From contig JAAVTG010000476.1 in assembly GCA_011947345.1 (NCBI GenBank), positions 62,001 to 126,000 of the forward strand: DNA of 64,000 nt, in the 5' to 3' direction. Under the pieces are notes generated by a model, which saw nothing but the letters and a program-made list of their open reading frames with translations, was not told where the DNA came from and did no database searches. Every line of letters starts with the position of its first letter. Position 1 is the stretch's first letter. The translations under genes were made by a program, and so were the position numbers. Origin of the DNA: Phytophthora quininea. Its lineage: Eukaryota > Oomycota > Peronosporomycetes > Peronosporales > Peronosporaceae. Positions 32,451 to 43,728 of this stretch are shown here, in pieces.

Positions 32451-32912
32451 CTCTTCGAGCACTTATCCGGACAACTTCAACTTATCCGGACAAAACATCT
32501 TTTCGGACAGCACCGACATCATAGCATTGCCTTTCACGCCTCGACCTCGCCCTCGCCCTCAACACCGCCGACGGTCTCGCGTCACTCCACCAGTGCAATC
32601 GTCACACTCCCCATGCAGACCATCGCAGTGAAAGTGTCTCGAACTCGAGCTCGCCCCCACCGCCCCCAACGGCTCTGCATTTCGCTGGTCCACAGCCGTT
32701 CCAACTCGACACGCAGCGCTGACGTGCCATGCTGACCTCGTTGCATAGCTCCACGACGCGAGGGCCCGCATCGCCCGTGAGCAACCAAAGGCAACGGAAG
32801 CCCAGCCGTTACCAGCAGCCGGCCGGTCGCGCCGTTTCGGGGCCCCTCCAAGCGGAAAATTCGATGCCAATTCCGACTCGAAGAACCCCGCAGAGGCCTC
32901 CCCACAGGCAAA
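32451..32912. repeat. Foldback element, right arm (interrupted)
   Basis: Reverse complement of the left arm. It stops at caggcaaa (32905-32912) because a hAT element is inserted there. The arm sequence resumes after the element at 35522 with caggcaaacggggcc, matching the left arm for a further stretch. Confidence 0.8.
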
Positions 32913-32971
32913 TAGTGAAGGTTTCGAGTTTTATCGGATTGAATCTGAATGTTTTGATTAATCCTTATAAA

Positions 32972-34408
32972 CAGGCATGCTCTATCGGGGCATTATGCAC
33001 ATAAAAAGCCAAAAACCCTTTTGAAACTCTCCAGGAGTGCCCATTTTGCCGCTCGGATTCTAGGCTGTTGAAGGAGTTCTCCAACCAACATTTGCTATTA
33101 CCTACATACCGACACGTTGGGAGTTGATACACGATGCATGCCACTTTCTGTTGAAGAACTACGTTCGTCTTGGGATTCTCAAGACGAAAAGGCTAACACG
33201 AAATCGAGTGACGCATGGTGGTTGCGCCTATTTGTGGTCTGCAAGTTGACCGAGAAGATCCGCGCCTGCTTTCGCAAGCTGCAGTATAAGACGGTTACTA
33301 TGCGCGAACAATACGCTGCTCTGAATGAACTCCACTTATCACTGGCGTTGAAATTTGAAAGCGAAATGACGAAGGTGCGCCAACTGTCGATTCAGCAAAG
33401 GTCTCTGAGCATTTACCGTGATGTTGCCTTCACTCAAGAGACCTTTTCGACAAGATTGCCACGGGACACCACAATGTTCATACATGCCGTCAAGGAGCTG
33501 AAGTGGGTTTCGCTGGCATGGCTCTGGACCAATCAAACATCCACGAGCATCAAGACGGCGAAGAGGCTTTGGAAGTTTCAGCGCATCTGGCGGACATGGT
33601 AGACGAAGATACCCCGAGTTCCCACAAGGATGAAGACATGCCACAACTCAATGAAGTAAATGAACCGACTGAATCCCAGCAATCAACGAGTCAGCAAGAC
33701 TTGGTGGAAGCTGTTACTACAGCTCAGACCGTGATGATCGACGGAATTACCGATATCAAGCTCGATATTGCAGCAAAAGCCCGCGATGCGCCTCCAACGA
33801 GGTCGATTGACATCGTGAAGTGTACGGATGGAGCGTTCCGTCGTCTGCTGATCGCTTATTCAGCAAAATTGCAAGAACACCTAGGTGAATTGGCAACCGA
33901 GGAGATCTGGAGCCAGCGCAAGAACCTGATCCACGAATACAAGCTAAAGCGTGATGTTTGCAGAAAGGTGAAGGATCAAGGTGATCTGTCGCTTGAAGAC
34001 GCGTGGGCTAAAGTCGAACCTTGTGGTGAATTTGGAGCGCTCATCGAATTTGCTGTTGGGCTCGCAAGTATTGCTCCAGGAAACCATACTGTGGAAGGGG
34101 ATTTCAGTACGCTAAACCGAGTAGCTGGTCCACAGGAGAGCTGCAAGCGCGTCAATACTTCGAAGTCATGGAGCTGGCGGACAGATTGGAGTCAAGCAAG
34201 AAGGTTATAGCACAACAGTGAGTTTCTGATCCAACAGAGCGTGCGTAGGCTAACCTCACTTACATTTCCATGCGTAAGTTAGTGCCCTTTTACGGTTTTC
34301 TGGCAATTCAATACATTTCCTGTGCAATGCCCCTTTGAACTTTCCCAACTCTGCCCATTTTACATCAAATCCCATCGACTTTCAAAATGCCCCGTTTGAG
34401 CATGCCTG
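32972..34408 (+). mobile_element. hAT element hAT-1 nested in hAT-2, 8-bp TSD
   Basis: Flanked by cttataaa (32964-32971 and 34409-34416). The TIRs are CAGGCATGCTC then CGGGGCATT at the left, and the same two blocks in reverse complement at the right, separated by three differing bases. An uninterrupted copy of the target sequence lies at 34480-34602, giving a paralogous empty site that confirms both boundaries. Confidence 0.85.
33117..34210 (+). pseudogene. hAT-1 transposase remnant
   Basis: Two overlapping open stretches (33117-33602 and 33503-34210). The C-terminal part reads FGALIEFAVGLASIAPGNHT followed by VEGDFSTLN, resembling the hAT C-terminal dimerisation segment (a small-residue helix, then E-x-x-F-S). 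The element is only 1.4 kb, so the catalytic core is probably incomplete. Its identity rests mainly on the element's TIRs and 8-bp target duplication. Confidence 0.55.
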
Positions 34409-34479
34409 CTTATAAATTGCGTAATCAATCAAAATTGCTCGAAACTCGTCGGTCTCAAAAAGATTTTGCGCCCTGCAGC

Positions 34480-34602
34480 TAGTGAAGGTTTCGAGTTTTA
34501 TCGGATTGAATCTGAATGTTTTGATTAATCCTTATAAATTGCGTAATCAATCAAAATTGCTCAAAACTCGACGGTCTCAAAAAGATTTTGCGCCCTGCAG
34601 CT
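34480..34602. repeat. Tandem copy of the hAT-2 left end (empty site)
   Basis: Repeats the sequence starting TAGTGAAGGTTTCGA at 32913 without the hAT-1 insertion, including the downstream 'gcgtaatcaatcaaaattgc' and 'ggtctcaaaaagattttgcg' blocks. The first unit is split by hAT-1 (32913-32971 plus 34409-34479). Confidence 0.85.
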
Positions 34603-34616
34603 CGTGCGTCTGCCGC

Positions 34617-35453
34617 TCACGCCGTGTGCCGCTCTCCGCGCTGCTCAGACATCTGCCGCTCTCCGCTTTCAGCAGCCTGCCTGGGCGGCTCTTGTTCAAT
34701 GTCCACTGCTTCGAGACTCTCTGGGTACGAATACACTCGCGCCAAATCCACCTTCTCCTGCGAAGTTGCTCTGTGGTTCACGTACACGAACGCTAACATG
34801 TCCACTTTTTCACGTGCCAATCTGTTTCGCTTCTTCGAGTGAATAAAATCCACGATACTCCAGGCTCTCTCGCTCGCTGCAGTCGACGTGGGAATTGCAA
34901 ACACCAGCTTGGCAAGCTCGTACGGGAGAGGATACTGTTTTTTACTAGTGCTCCACCAGTCTCGAGGTGCGGCTCCGTCAATATTACGGAGCTCTTCGGG
35001 TGTCCAAGATCTTTTGCTGCTTGAAAAAGAAAACAACAGGGAATTGAGGTCACGTCTTGTTACTTCCAATCGTTGTAGGAGGCCGCTCCTCTCGGCAAAT
35101 TTGCATCCCTCGTTAATTGTATCTTTTCATCGGTACCTTCAAAGTCGTCAGGGTTCGTGTGGGGATACGCGAGCTCGCGGCGAATTCGTGATACGCCGAA
35201 CCAGCGCTGGAGACCGCTGCTGAGTGGTAGGTCGAGGTTCTGGGAGAGGTGGCACGGGCATCTCCTCGTCCTCTGCCGAGTCTTCACCCCAGTCCTCCTC
35301 CATATCACGGTCCTCCGACGTGTCCTCAGCGTCCTCTTGCCTGCGTCGATCCATCTTGTCGTCGCGCAAGGCTGTGCGTGCGGAATGGAAGTTGAAGTTG
35401 AAGCGCGCGCAATTCAAAGGTGAAGCGCGCAATTTTGAGTAATTTTGAGCCAA
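34617..35453 (-). pseudogene. hAT-2 transposase, internally deleted remnant
   Basis: The reverse strand N-terminal piece (35453-35148) is acidic, with EDRDMEEDWGEDSAEDEEMP. The C-terminal piece (35069-34617) carries the hAT dimerisation motif: YELAKLVFAIPTSTAASERA followed by WSIVDFIHSKKRNRLAREK. The middle (zinc finger and RNase-H-like core) is missing, so it is a deletion derivative. The direction fits the outer element hAT-2. Confidence 0.7.
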
Positions 35454-35529
35454 TCAGAACATTCAGAATATTTTGATTAGTTTAGAGAAATCTGATTGCC
35501 TTCGAATCTGAACCACCACTACAGGCAAA

Positions 35530-36181
35530 CGGGGCCCAGCAGCGCTGCGATACATTGCGCTGCCTCGCCTCCAGTCGGCGGTCCCGCGTTCATGTCTGCC
35601 GGAGCTTGTCTGTCTTCGTCTTTGGGGGAATCGAAATCACCATGGGCAGGATCCCGGGGCGTGTTGCGTGCGCGTTCCAGATTTGAGCCTGATTTGCACC
35701 GTTGACGGCGCCAAGTCTCGCTCCAGGCCTCCGTTCTCCGAGAAGCAGGCTGGCGGCCAGCTCCCGGTCTATGCAAATGCTTTCTGATCGACGGTGATCA
35801 GCAGCGACAATATCCGCGCGAAAAACTTCAAGCACATCAACTTGGCATGGGCTGCTTTCGCCCGCTCGAACGCCACGCAGGGCGGAGAGAGCGCGACGCA
35901 TAACGTCTTGAGCACGTGCGCAAAGCCTGTCGCCAAACACCAACCAGCGCCGACCTGCCCATCGAAAACACACCACGCAAGCTCCGCCAGGCACACAAAA
36001 TTGGTTGGTGAGCCCAGTGCCAGGGTGGGACTGCTCGGATTCGGCGCCGCAGGGCTCGTCTGCGCGTCGCCTCGTCGGCAGTGCGACACGGCCGCCATCT
36101 TAGCGGAGCCGCCGCCGACTTGCTGCCATTCTCGCATTCGCTCGCTCACCACCACCGCTCACCACCACCCCACCACCGGCA
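35530..36181. other. Intergenic region upstream of the PX gene
   Basis: The first few tens of bases continue the foldback arm. The rest is GC-rich and ends in a pyrimidine/CACC-rich leader directly before the PX start codon. Long overlapping open stretches here (for example 35794-36609) are not supported as genes. Confidence 0.45.
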
Positions 36182-36851
36182 ATGCCGTACGAAAGCTTCA
36201 AGAGCTCGCTGCACGTGTCGATCCGAGGACTCGTGCAGGACCGCAAGACCGGCACCTGGCGCTACCTGCTGCAGGTGACGCGCCGCATGCAGGACGACGC
36301 CTTCACCACCACCGTCGAGCACGCGCCGTCCAAACTCGCCACCCGCCCGTGCACCACCCAGTCGTACGCGATCCGCCGCAGCTTCGACGACTTCAAAAGC
36401 TCCACCAAGCGGTGGCGCCGCTCATGACCAAAGGCGGCAAATCTTCTCTGCCCAAGCTGCCCAACGAGAGTCTCCTCACCTTCTTCGTGGGGAGACGCAG
36501 ACGGCGCTGCAAAAGAAGCGGCTGGCGCTTGAGCGGGTGCTGGCTGCTATTGAGAGCCACCCTGCAGCCAGTGACGCACCCGAGTACATGGAGTTCCTGG
36601 CCAACATGAACTCGTATGACCGAGTGACCAAAGCGCCACTGTCGCCGAGCATCAGCAGTCGCAGTAGCTTCAGCTGCTACAGTGAAGACGGCGCCATGGA
36701 GAACCCCAATGTTCTGACGACGTCTCGGTCCACGATGGCTCTGCGAAGGGCCTACTTCCAACACGACACGGCTCTGTGGAGATCCATGGACGACATCGAA
36801 GTGTCGGCCCGAGAGACGCACCTGCCCTTCTCGCACTTCAGCATGACCTGA
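36182..36851 (+). CDS. PX-domain protein 1
   Basis: Phosphoinositide-binding PX-type protein of about 220 residues, probably acting at endosomal membranes. It starts MPYESFKSSLHVSIRGLVQD. YAIRRSFDDF is the PX R(R/K)F-type motif, followed after a frame change by KLHQAVAPLM and LPKLP. Frame breaks at the A run 36395-36398 and the G run 36489-36492 each fit one missing base; correcting them gives one continuous protein to the TGA at 36849. The C-terminal 80 residues are Ser-rich and contain no known domain. A paralogue with the same MPYESF start is at 40302. No introns seen. Confidence 0.8.
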
Positions 36852-36982
36852 AGAAGCCCACCCAAGTGATTTAAGTGTGCATGTACAAAGTTAATAGGGA
36901 GACAGATAGAAGATGAAGAACCCACCACCACCACGCAGAGCTCCGATATCCAACTGTAATTTATGAAGATTTTATTCCTCCA

Positions 36983-38273
36983 TCATTTGTGTTCGAGTTC
37001 GACGCGGGTCAGTCCTTCATGTAGTTTGCGGACCATGCGCACGACGTGCGGGATCGACCGATAGCCGAGACCGCAGTTGGCGTTGGTCGCCTTGGCCACG
37101 CAGCTTTCCGGAGTCATTCTCTTCCAGAAGTTGGAGATCAACAGTCGACCGTATTCGAGCGTGGCCAACATGTAGTGCCGTTCAAACGCCTCGAACGGGT
37201 AGACGGTCTGCAAGTCCGACGTGACGCCGAGCGTTTGAAGCTCTTGGTTCAGGCGTTCATAATAGAATCGCAGCAATTCCAGCTCGTTTTCGTCGTTGCC
37301 GAGAGGCGAGATACTCACAGAAGTGTTGAGTAGGTTGGCGACGTCCATCGCGCCAAGACCAACACCACTCCACTGCCAGTCGAACGCCACCACCGTGCGC
37401 GTTGCAGACTCGAAAAACAGATTCGCACTCTTGAAATCGCCGTGCACCAGCGTCTGCAACGGTGTGTTTCCACTGCCTTCATCGACGGATAAGCACTTGC
37501 TGATGTACGCTGCTTCGTCGATCATCCGCTGGCCGAGCGACTCGAGCTCCGATTGAGGCGGCAGGCCAGACGATGGCTCAGTAAAATGCTTTTGAAGTTC
37601 TTCAGCACTTGTGGCCAGATCTCCTTTGCCTGCACGAGTTCCTTCTCGCCTCGCTTCGGGAACGCCCACCAACAAGCTGCTGGCCAAAGTTCCTCTTTCG
37701 CGCTCGAAAGCAGATCCTCTTGACCCCACGCGGACGCATGCAGAGTCGCAAGGTAGCTCAACGCCTGGCGAGCGTCCACCAGCCCTAAACAATCTGCAGC
37801 CTCGTAATTTTCAAACGCAGTCGTGGACGACGGTAATGGCGAAGCAGAACCCAAAACTCGAGCAGCAGCAAAAGTTCTTGGGTGCCGAGCAACCTGCGGC
37901 ATCGCCATTTGTGCAGGTGACCAGGTTTGGCGTACAATGTCCATCTGCACCGCTCTGGAAAACTGCAAGTGGCCGGATGACCCCACGCCGCGAGAATGCA
38001 GTTGGTCCGCGAATTGCGCGTAGAATGTGGCCTCGGCTCGATACGACGCCAAGTCTCGTTTCCAGTGCGCCTCGGACCGGTTTGGCAGCTCGTTCTTGGC
38101 CGATTTCTTCAAGAAGACTGTCGATATGTGCTCAACTCCGTCAGGACGAGTGAGACACACTTCCAACTTGGCCACTGCAGAGTGTTTGCCGTGGTGAATT
38201 GAGTCGGCAATGACTTGCACCTGGGAGACTTGCTCCCGGGGAAAACGCAGGCTTGGAACCACTGCGACGTCAT
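36983..38273 (-). CDS. Aminoglycoside-phosphotransferase/choline-kinase-like protein
   Basis: Kinase-like fold enzyme of about 420 residues; substrate unknown. VHGDFKSANLFF is the catalytic-loop motif (HGDxxxxN) and VVAFDWQWSGVGLGAMDVAN the metal-binding Asp motif. FKHFTEPSSGLPPQSELES lies before the loop. The start ATG at 38273 (MTSQWFQACVF) is preferred over the non-ATG codon upstream because it links to the conserved IADSIHHGKHSAVAKLEV by one missing base in the G run near 38238. Another shift lies at 37591-37594. The region 37820-38010 reads poorly in any frame and may hold further errors. It resembles the CHK/DUF1679 group. Confidence 0.75.
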
Positions 38274-38361
38274 CTCTTGTCCGTCCAGAGCTCTGGCACA
38301 GCAAGCAGACGCCGCAGATCAGCACATGAATGTATTTGGAATGGCAATAGTGCTATCAGAT

Positions 38362-39381
38362 CTACCTCGTGAGGTTCACCTTGGACATGACGTTAAGCAC
38401 AGTCTGCAGCGCTTCAGGATCCACACACGCTAGCAGGCCGCGCTCATTGTCGTAGTCAGGGCCGTTGGCAATGCAGTCGTACACATATACATGTCCTTCC
38501 GTGTCCGTGATCTTGCCGCCGAGAGCTTCAATCAACGGCTCCACCGCACAGATATCCCATTTACGGGTAGCAGCTTTGAACCGGAAGAAGGCGTCGCTGT
38601 CGCCAGTGATCACACCAAGCACCATCGTACCGGTGGCACCGCCGGTCAAAATCGTCGCCGGCGCCAACTGCCGCACAGCACTGTTGACGAGGTCGCAGTT
38701 AGTCGACGACACCGTGCAGATCAACGGCCGCTTGGGGAACATGGGCGACGGCTTCTCCCACTTGACGTGCGTGATCTGTGACTCGTTTTCGTGCTCGCTG
38801 CAGAACACACCAATGCCCGGACCGCCTAAGCAGCAAACACCATTAGAACGAATCCACCACCACCACCGTCACCAACTCACCCCAGAACGTGACACCGTGT
38901 TTGCCGTGGAATGGCAAATGCACCACCCCGCAATCGGTCGCTGCTTGTACGTGATGCCGATGAGCACCGACACCTCGTCGAACTTCTTGGCGGCGAACCG
39001 CTTAGTGCCGTCGAGCGGGTCCACCCACAGCACGAGGTCATCCCATTCCAGCAGTCGGTTCTGGACGTCGTCACCACCGTCGAATGGCACGGTGTCGAGC
39101 GCGTTCAGGTCGCAGTGCACCACGTCTTCGAGTGCGGGCGCCTCCAGTTCGCCTTCCTCGCCGACGATCTGCAGCAGCGGGAATGCCTCTCGCAGTGCCG
39201 TGATGATGCGTTGCTGCGAGCGACGGTCGGCCACCGTCTGCGGGTCGTAGATGCCCTCGGTCTTGTTGACCATGTCGAGCGCCGTGTGGGTCTGCACGAC
39301 CTCGCGGACCACGCGGCCGCCAAACACACTGGCGGAGAAGCAGGCCGCCAAGAGCGGTTGCAAGGCAGCTCCCGTCGTCAT
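38362..39381 (-). CDS. 3'(2'),5'-bisphosphate nucleotidase / inositol monophosphatase family
   Basis: Magnesium-dependent, lithium-sensitive phosphatase, probably removing the 3'-phosphate from PAP/PAPS in sulfur metabolism (BPNT1-type). Motifs in order are IVGEEGE, WVDPLDGTK (metal-binding DPLDGT) and WDICAVEPLIEALGGKITD. The proposed start is the ATG at 39381 (MTTGAALQPLLAACF). One intron, 38826-38880, joins TFWG to GPGIGVFCSEH. The frame is lost at the C run 38926-38929 (G run on this strand), where one extra base gives VVHLPFHGKHG. Specificity between nucleotidase and inositol phosphatase is inferred from the IVGEEGE and WVDPLDGT context. Confidence 0.85.
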
Positions 39382-39777
39382 AGTCCAATGGTGGGGGAGA
39401 AGTACGTCACCTGCGGGGAGCAAAATGGGGAATGGCTGGGGATTGCTCACAGAGCTAAGACAGGCCGTGCAAGGTCTATATCAAGTAGCCCACATGGCGC
39501 ACGTCGAGCGCGACAAGAACTCCCGTGAGAAGAGGAGTTTGGCTATGACAGCCTCGTCGACGGGCGGGCTATGAATATGCTCAGGCTGTCCTCAGTCCTT
39601 GTGAGTGGGGCTCCATGTAAATAGTAGGCCTTGAACGGCAATGCGTTTCGAGAAAGATTTGAGTCGAATGGAGTGTTCATTGATGTCACAATCTGCTCCA
39701 CTAGTCTACATGGTCGTCTTAAATACTATCTATTTGAGGTGGCCCATAACGGGCGACAAAATGGTCGCTGTCGTCCC
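39382..39777. other. Intergenic, no supported gene
   Basis: Contains the promoter of the nucleotidase gene and the 3' flank of PX protein 2 (both reverse strand). No ORF with independent support. Confidence 0.5.
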
Positions 39778-40302
39778 TTACGACGACACTACGGACGCTC
39801 TGCACGTTCCGTTGATAGCGGTCCACGCCGGACTCGACGTCTTGCGGATGGAGCCATTGCACTGTCCCGACATGGTGAGCGGGGCCATGACTTTGGCACT
39901 GATGGACTCGTGGCCGAGGAACTCGAGCACCTCGGGCAGGTCGCGCGCCACGGGGTGGTTGAGGATGTCGAGCACGATCTGAGTGAGCACTTCCTTGCGT
40001 TCATCCAGCAGCGCCTGGTTGTCGGCCAGGATGAGGGTCATGAGACCGTCGGCAGGCAGTGCCGTGAGGTCGTCGCCCATGACTGGTAGGAGCGCGGCGT
40101 GGAGCTGCTTGAACTCGCTGAAACGGCGACTGATGACGTACTCGTGCTGGAAGCCCTCCTCCACGGGTCCGCGCGGCGACGAATACATGCTGGTGTTGCC
40201 ACGCCGCACGTGCAGCACATACATCCACGCGTTGGTGACCGCGTCCTGCACGACTTCGGTGATCTCCACCTGCTGCTGCGGCATGAAGCTTTCGTACGGC
40301 AT
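39778..40302 (-). CDS. PX-domain protein 2
   Basis: 174-residue PX-like protein in a single open frame from the ATG at 40302 to the stop at 39778. YVISRRFSEFKQLHAALLPV is the PX core motif. DDLTALPADGLMTLILADNQ is followed by a long helix (ALLDERKEVLTQIVLDILNH). It shares the MPYESF start and overall layout with PX protein 1 but is strongly diverged, so the duplication is old. It probably binds phosphoinositides on endomembranes. The open stretch can be extended upstream to 40425, but the added residues are low-complexity proline and not shared with the paralogue. Confidence 0.8.
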   Translation of the reverse strand: MPYESFMPQQQVEITEVVQDAVTNAWMYVLHVRRGNTSMYSSPRGPVEEGFQHEYVISRRFSEFKQLHAALLPVMGDDLTALPADGLMTLILADNQALLDERKEVLTQIVLDILNHPVARDLPEVLEFLGHESISAKVMAPLTMSGQCNGSIRKTSSPAWTAINGTCRASVVSS

Positions 40303-42172
40303 GGCTAGTAGTGGTGGTGGAGGAGGTGGTGGAGAAGGAAGCTTTGACGTTGCTGCAGATTGATAAAATGTGCAATGGACTTGGATCGGTTCGCGATCGT
40401 CTGCAAGCCAACGGTCCGACGACAACAGGAGGAGGGCTAATCTGATGGGGGCGTGCGTCTCTCACCACCTGCCTCCTGTGCTTGCAAGTCGTTCGCACGT
40501 GGTTAAACCGTGGATTCTCGCTATCTATTTTGGAACGAGTATGGTGCTCTTGCACTTTGTCGTGGTTAGGCCAAACAGGACGACGACGAGCGGCGGCATG
40601 GGAGCGTTTTTGTCGGTGCTCGCCTTCCTGGGCTTGTCGCTGACGTTGCAGAAACGGCTGCACCGGGTCGTCGTCTCGCTCGGAGCCGCTGTCGGCTGGC
40701 GGGGGCGCTCCGATGTCATACGGACAAGAATGCCTCGCCCTAGGGCTCCGATCCCCTAGATGCCGCCGCCCTGTCACCGAGCCATCGCTAGCTAACGAGC
40801 AAGAACGCACGCATGCTCGGATAGCGAGACCTCTCCGTCTTATGCAGAAGCTCGGCTTAGCAGCAAACAACCCCCAACGGCGACAGAGCTCTTGCCTGTC
40901 GAGTCTCAACGGCATGGCTTTCGAGTAAATGCCGACCGATCTATGGATTTCGGGGCACGCAATTCAAGGAAAACCGTGTCAAACCAGAGAAGCTCTCAAG
41001 TCGCGCCAGCCGACCAGGTGAAGAGCTCTTGGTCTCGCCTGTTTGTCCGACTCCGCTGGCAAAACACCGCTTGCAGATGGCACTCCAGGTGAGTCAGTCG
41101 ATCGGATGTTGGCTGTAGCTTCCGCGGCAGCCCCAAGAGCGCGCACATCCAAGAGCACGCCATCGGATGCCCCTGATACGGTGCACCTCGAAGCTGGCGC
41201 CAGGTGTCACGGCGGTCTATGCACGATGACTGGAGAGAATTCACACCACCGAAGTTGTGAACTTAGCCATACTTTTTGCGGACTGAAAAGGAAGTCAAAG
41301 TGCCCTGCAGTTAGCTAACGCGAAACTCGCTTGAGAAAGCTTGATGGTCACTCCGCCGATGCAGCAGGACGGCTGCAAACCTTGCCGTTCAATGCAAACT
41401 GCAACGACTGCAACGTTTCGCTGCTGCTTCGATGTTCAAGCCCTGATGGAGGTGGACGATGGTGGAGCAAGTGGACTCTCCGTCTTCGTACGCTCGTACA
41501 ATTGTCGACGAGCGACTTGGAACGGCGACAGGGTGGTCGCCATGTCGGAGGACTCACCTGGGGTTATGTAGAGTTTGAGCAGGCAACTTCAACACCAAGT
41601 GCCATGCTGTCCTCGACCTGCCACGCGGCAGCTTCGTACCGTCTCCTTTGCCGTCGAGTAAAATGTTGGCAAATGTTGTGGATTATCACTCGTCGGTGGT
41701 GGTGAGCGGAACGGTATGCCGCAGCCGGCCCAAATTTACACGTACACCACGCTCGGAACCGAACGCTGCTCTCTAAAATCCCGGCCCGCATGGTGGACAC
41801 TGACGTCATTGTGAGAGCGACCTGCTGCTCCTGGGAATGGAACGCAAAATCCACCTAAAGTTTAGCAAGCTCTGGCCGCCACATTTCGCCGAGGTGGCGG
41901 GCACTTCTCGCGCCGCAGCTCTGTTCGATGGGACCACCGGCGATCAAATGTGTCGCGCGTCAAAGCTGAAGAGCGGAAGAGCGGAAGAGCTGAAGCGGAG
42001 CTTTCCTCGTCCGGATGGATATCGAGATACTGGTGCATGGATGACGAGTTTGCCCTATCCAACATGGCACTCGGCCCGCGATTTATTACTAACGACCTGT
42101 GCGGTCAATGGGCTCTCCATACCAAGTGACGTACGCTTCGAGCGTGTCTAGCAGCAGCTTGAGGCTGGTTTG
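40303..42172. other. 1.9-kb stretch without a supported gene
   Basis: Overlapping open stretches on both strands (for example 40370-40759 +, 41331-41705 +, 41854-41564 -) show no recognisable domain and start mostly with non-ATG codons. Frameshift errors could hide a gene. I saw no repeat with the rest of the window. Confidence 0.4.
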
Positions 42173-43660
42173 CTATGCCCACGCAGCCAGCACGGCCATG
42201 CTGAAGAGCCCCGTCGAGAAGAGCAAGAGCTTCTCCATCGAGTTGGTCTCTTGGCTCTCACCTTCCTCCGACAACTCGTGGAACGCCAGATAGATGAAGC
42301 TGCCCGACGCAACACTCAGCGCCACCGCCTCCATCATCAACGCGCTGCTGCCTCGCAGCGAATCCGACAACACCATGCCCAGGAAAATCCCCGACGGAGT
42401 CATGAAGCTGTAGAGCGTCAACACAGCAACTGAACGCCGTTGTGCAATGCTGCTCTTGGCCTTGGCAAAGTTGGCGCCCACCGACATGGCTTCAATGAAC
42501 TGCACGTCCACACAGCGGCACCATTAGCATTGCAGAGAGACGTCTTCAACGTTAGGGTCTGTCACCTTGTGGCTGAAGATTGCGACGGTGGTGGCGATCG
42601 CTGTCCGGTCCATCGAGTGATTCACGCCGAGCGCGAAGCCTGCGATAAGCGAGTGCACGGAGAAGAGCGCCGCCAATAGATAGGGAGAAATGGACAGTGA
42701 CGCAGCAGAGTTAAACAAGTTAGCAATTCCGCCACCACTGGTGGTGGGGTTCCAACACCAACCTCTCTCCGGAGAACACGACGTGCTCGCTCATGGTCGC
42801 TTCCGAGTCATTGTGCGCCTTGTCCTCTAGCAACTCCGTCACCGCCGACTCGTACTCGATCACTTGCTGAGCTCCTGTCGCGCCATTCACCACCTTGACG
42901 CCGTTTGGCGTCAACAGACAAGTGTTCTCCTCCATCTTGGCGGCTCGATGGAACAGCGACGGCGAGTTGATGGTGCCGCACGAGCACGAGTAGAACCTCT
43001 CCTTGCCATCCACCGAGACCGACCGACTGCGCCACCCGAACGACGTCACGGACGGGATCTTGACTCGATACATGCTGGTCTCATCTAAAGAGCGGCATTG
43101 TCTCCATTAACCACCACCACCATCACTGCCCACCACCAATAATGAACGTACGTACTGTCCGGTCGAGCGGCACTTGCCACGGCCATGAGCTTCCCAGAGT
43201 TGCCCATGTTGAGCAGATCCACGCTCCAGACGATACCGCAGCCCATGGCACACAGCAGATAGACGCTCGGGAACGCCGTCATCCAGTGCGGTGGGGACTC
43301 CATCCGCGACACCACTTGGTCGTACAACTTGACTGCATCGGGCAGCAAATGCAGGAGCCCAGAGCCGAGGAAGACGCCGGCCGTGGCGAACGGCAGCTTC
43401 CGACTGAGCAAGTTCTGCACGGGGCGGGTTCCATGACTCGACACCCACAACGGCAGCAGAGCGGACACCGCAGTGATGACCAGAAGCACCACCATGGTGG
43501 CGTACTTGAAGATCCGCATGGTCTCCATAGCGGCCTGCGCTTCCGCCGCCATTGCCACTGCCAATGAAGTTAATGTCGCTCCCTCAAGATTGTCAAAAAG
43601 CTGCGACGTGGTTGGGCGTTGCAGCTTTGCGGCACTGAGACTTGCGCCCGTTGATCGCAT
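42173..43660 (-). CDS. ZIP family zinc/iron transporter
   Basis: Multi-pass membrane metal importer. From the ATG at 43660: a hydrophilic N-terminus, TM1 (YATMVVLLVITAVSALLPLW), TM2 (LPFATAGVFLGSGLLHLLPD) with the metal-site His, and TM3 (VYLLCAMGCGIVWSVDLL). A long cytosolic loop follows, then TM4 with HSLIAGFALGV and TM5 with YLAFHELSEEGE, the two hallmark ZIP motifs, and a final TM ending LFSMAVLAAWA. Introns are 43085-43155 and 42500-42565. A frame change near 42745 (C run) needs two added bases. The start lies 68 bp from the divergent gene at 43729, so they probably share a promoter. Confidence 0.88.
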
Positions 43661-43728
43661 GATCCTGCGGTCCTCGATTCCCGTCTCTTCGGTCACTTCT
43701 TCTCGGATCGTCTTGGGTTGCAGCGAGA
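43661..43728. promoter_or_regulatory. 68-bp bidirectional promoter region
   Basis: Only 68 bp separate the start codons of the ZIP transporter (reverse) and the type I membrane protein (forward). Both 5' leaders and the core promoters must lie here or overlap the coding ends, unless there are unseen upstream exons. Confidence 0.5.

Larger units (their letters stand above)
32913..35521 (-). mobile_element. hAT element hAT-2, 8-bp TSD, inserted in the foldback arm
   Basis: Flanked by the 8-bp repeat caggcaaa (32905-32912 and 35522-35529), the usual hAT target duplication. The left end begins TAGTGAAGGTTTCGA and the right end in reverse complement begins TAGTGGTGGTTCAGA, imperfect short TIRs that fit the hAT consensus start. 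It contains a reverse-strand transposase remnant and the nested element hAT-1. Its left 120 bp are present twice in tandem. Confidence 0.78.

Noticed and set aside
35794..36609. 271-codon forward open stretch before and across the PX gene
   Set aside because: Only the part matching a frame of PX protein 1 looks coding; the upstream portion is low-complexity and in a leader region.
38465..39250. 261-codon forward open stretch
   Set aside because: Antisense to the bisphosphate nucleotidase, crosses its intron, and has no recognisable domain.
40001..40915. 304-codon reverse open stretch
   Set aside because: Overlaps PX protein 2 in another frame; the PX frame has clear family motifs and this one has none.
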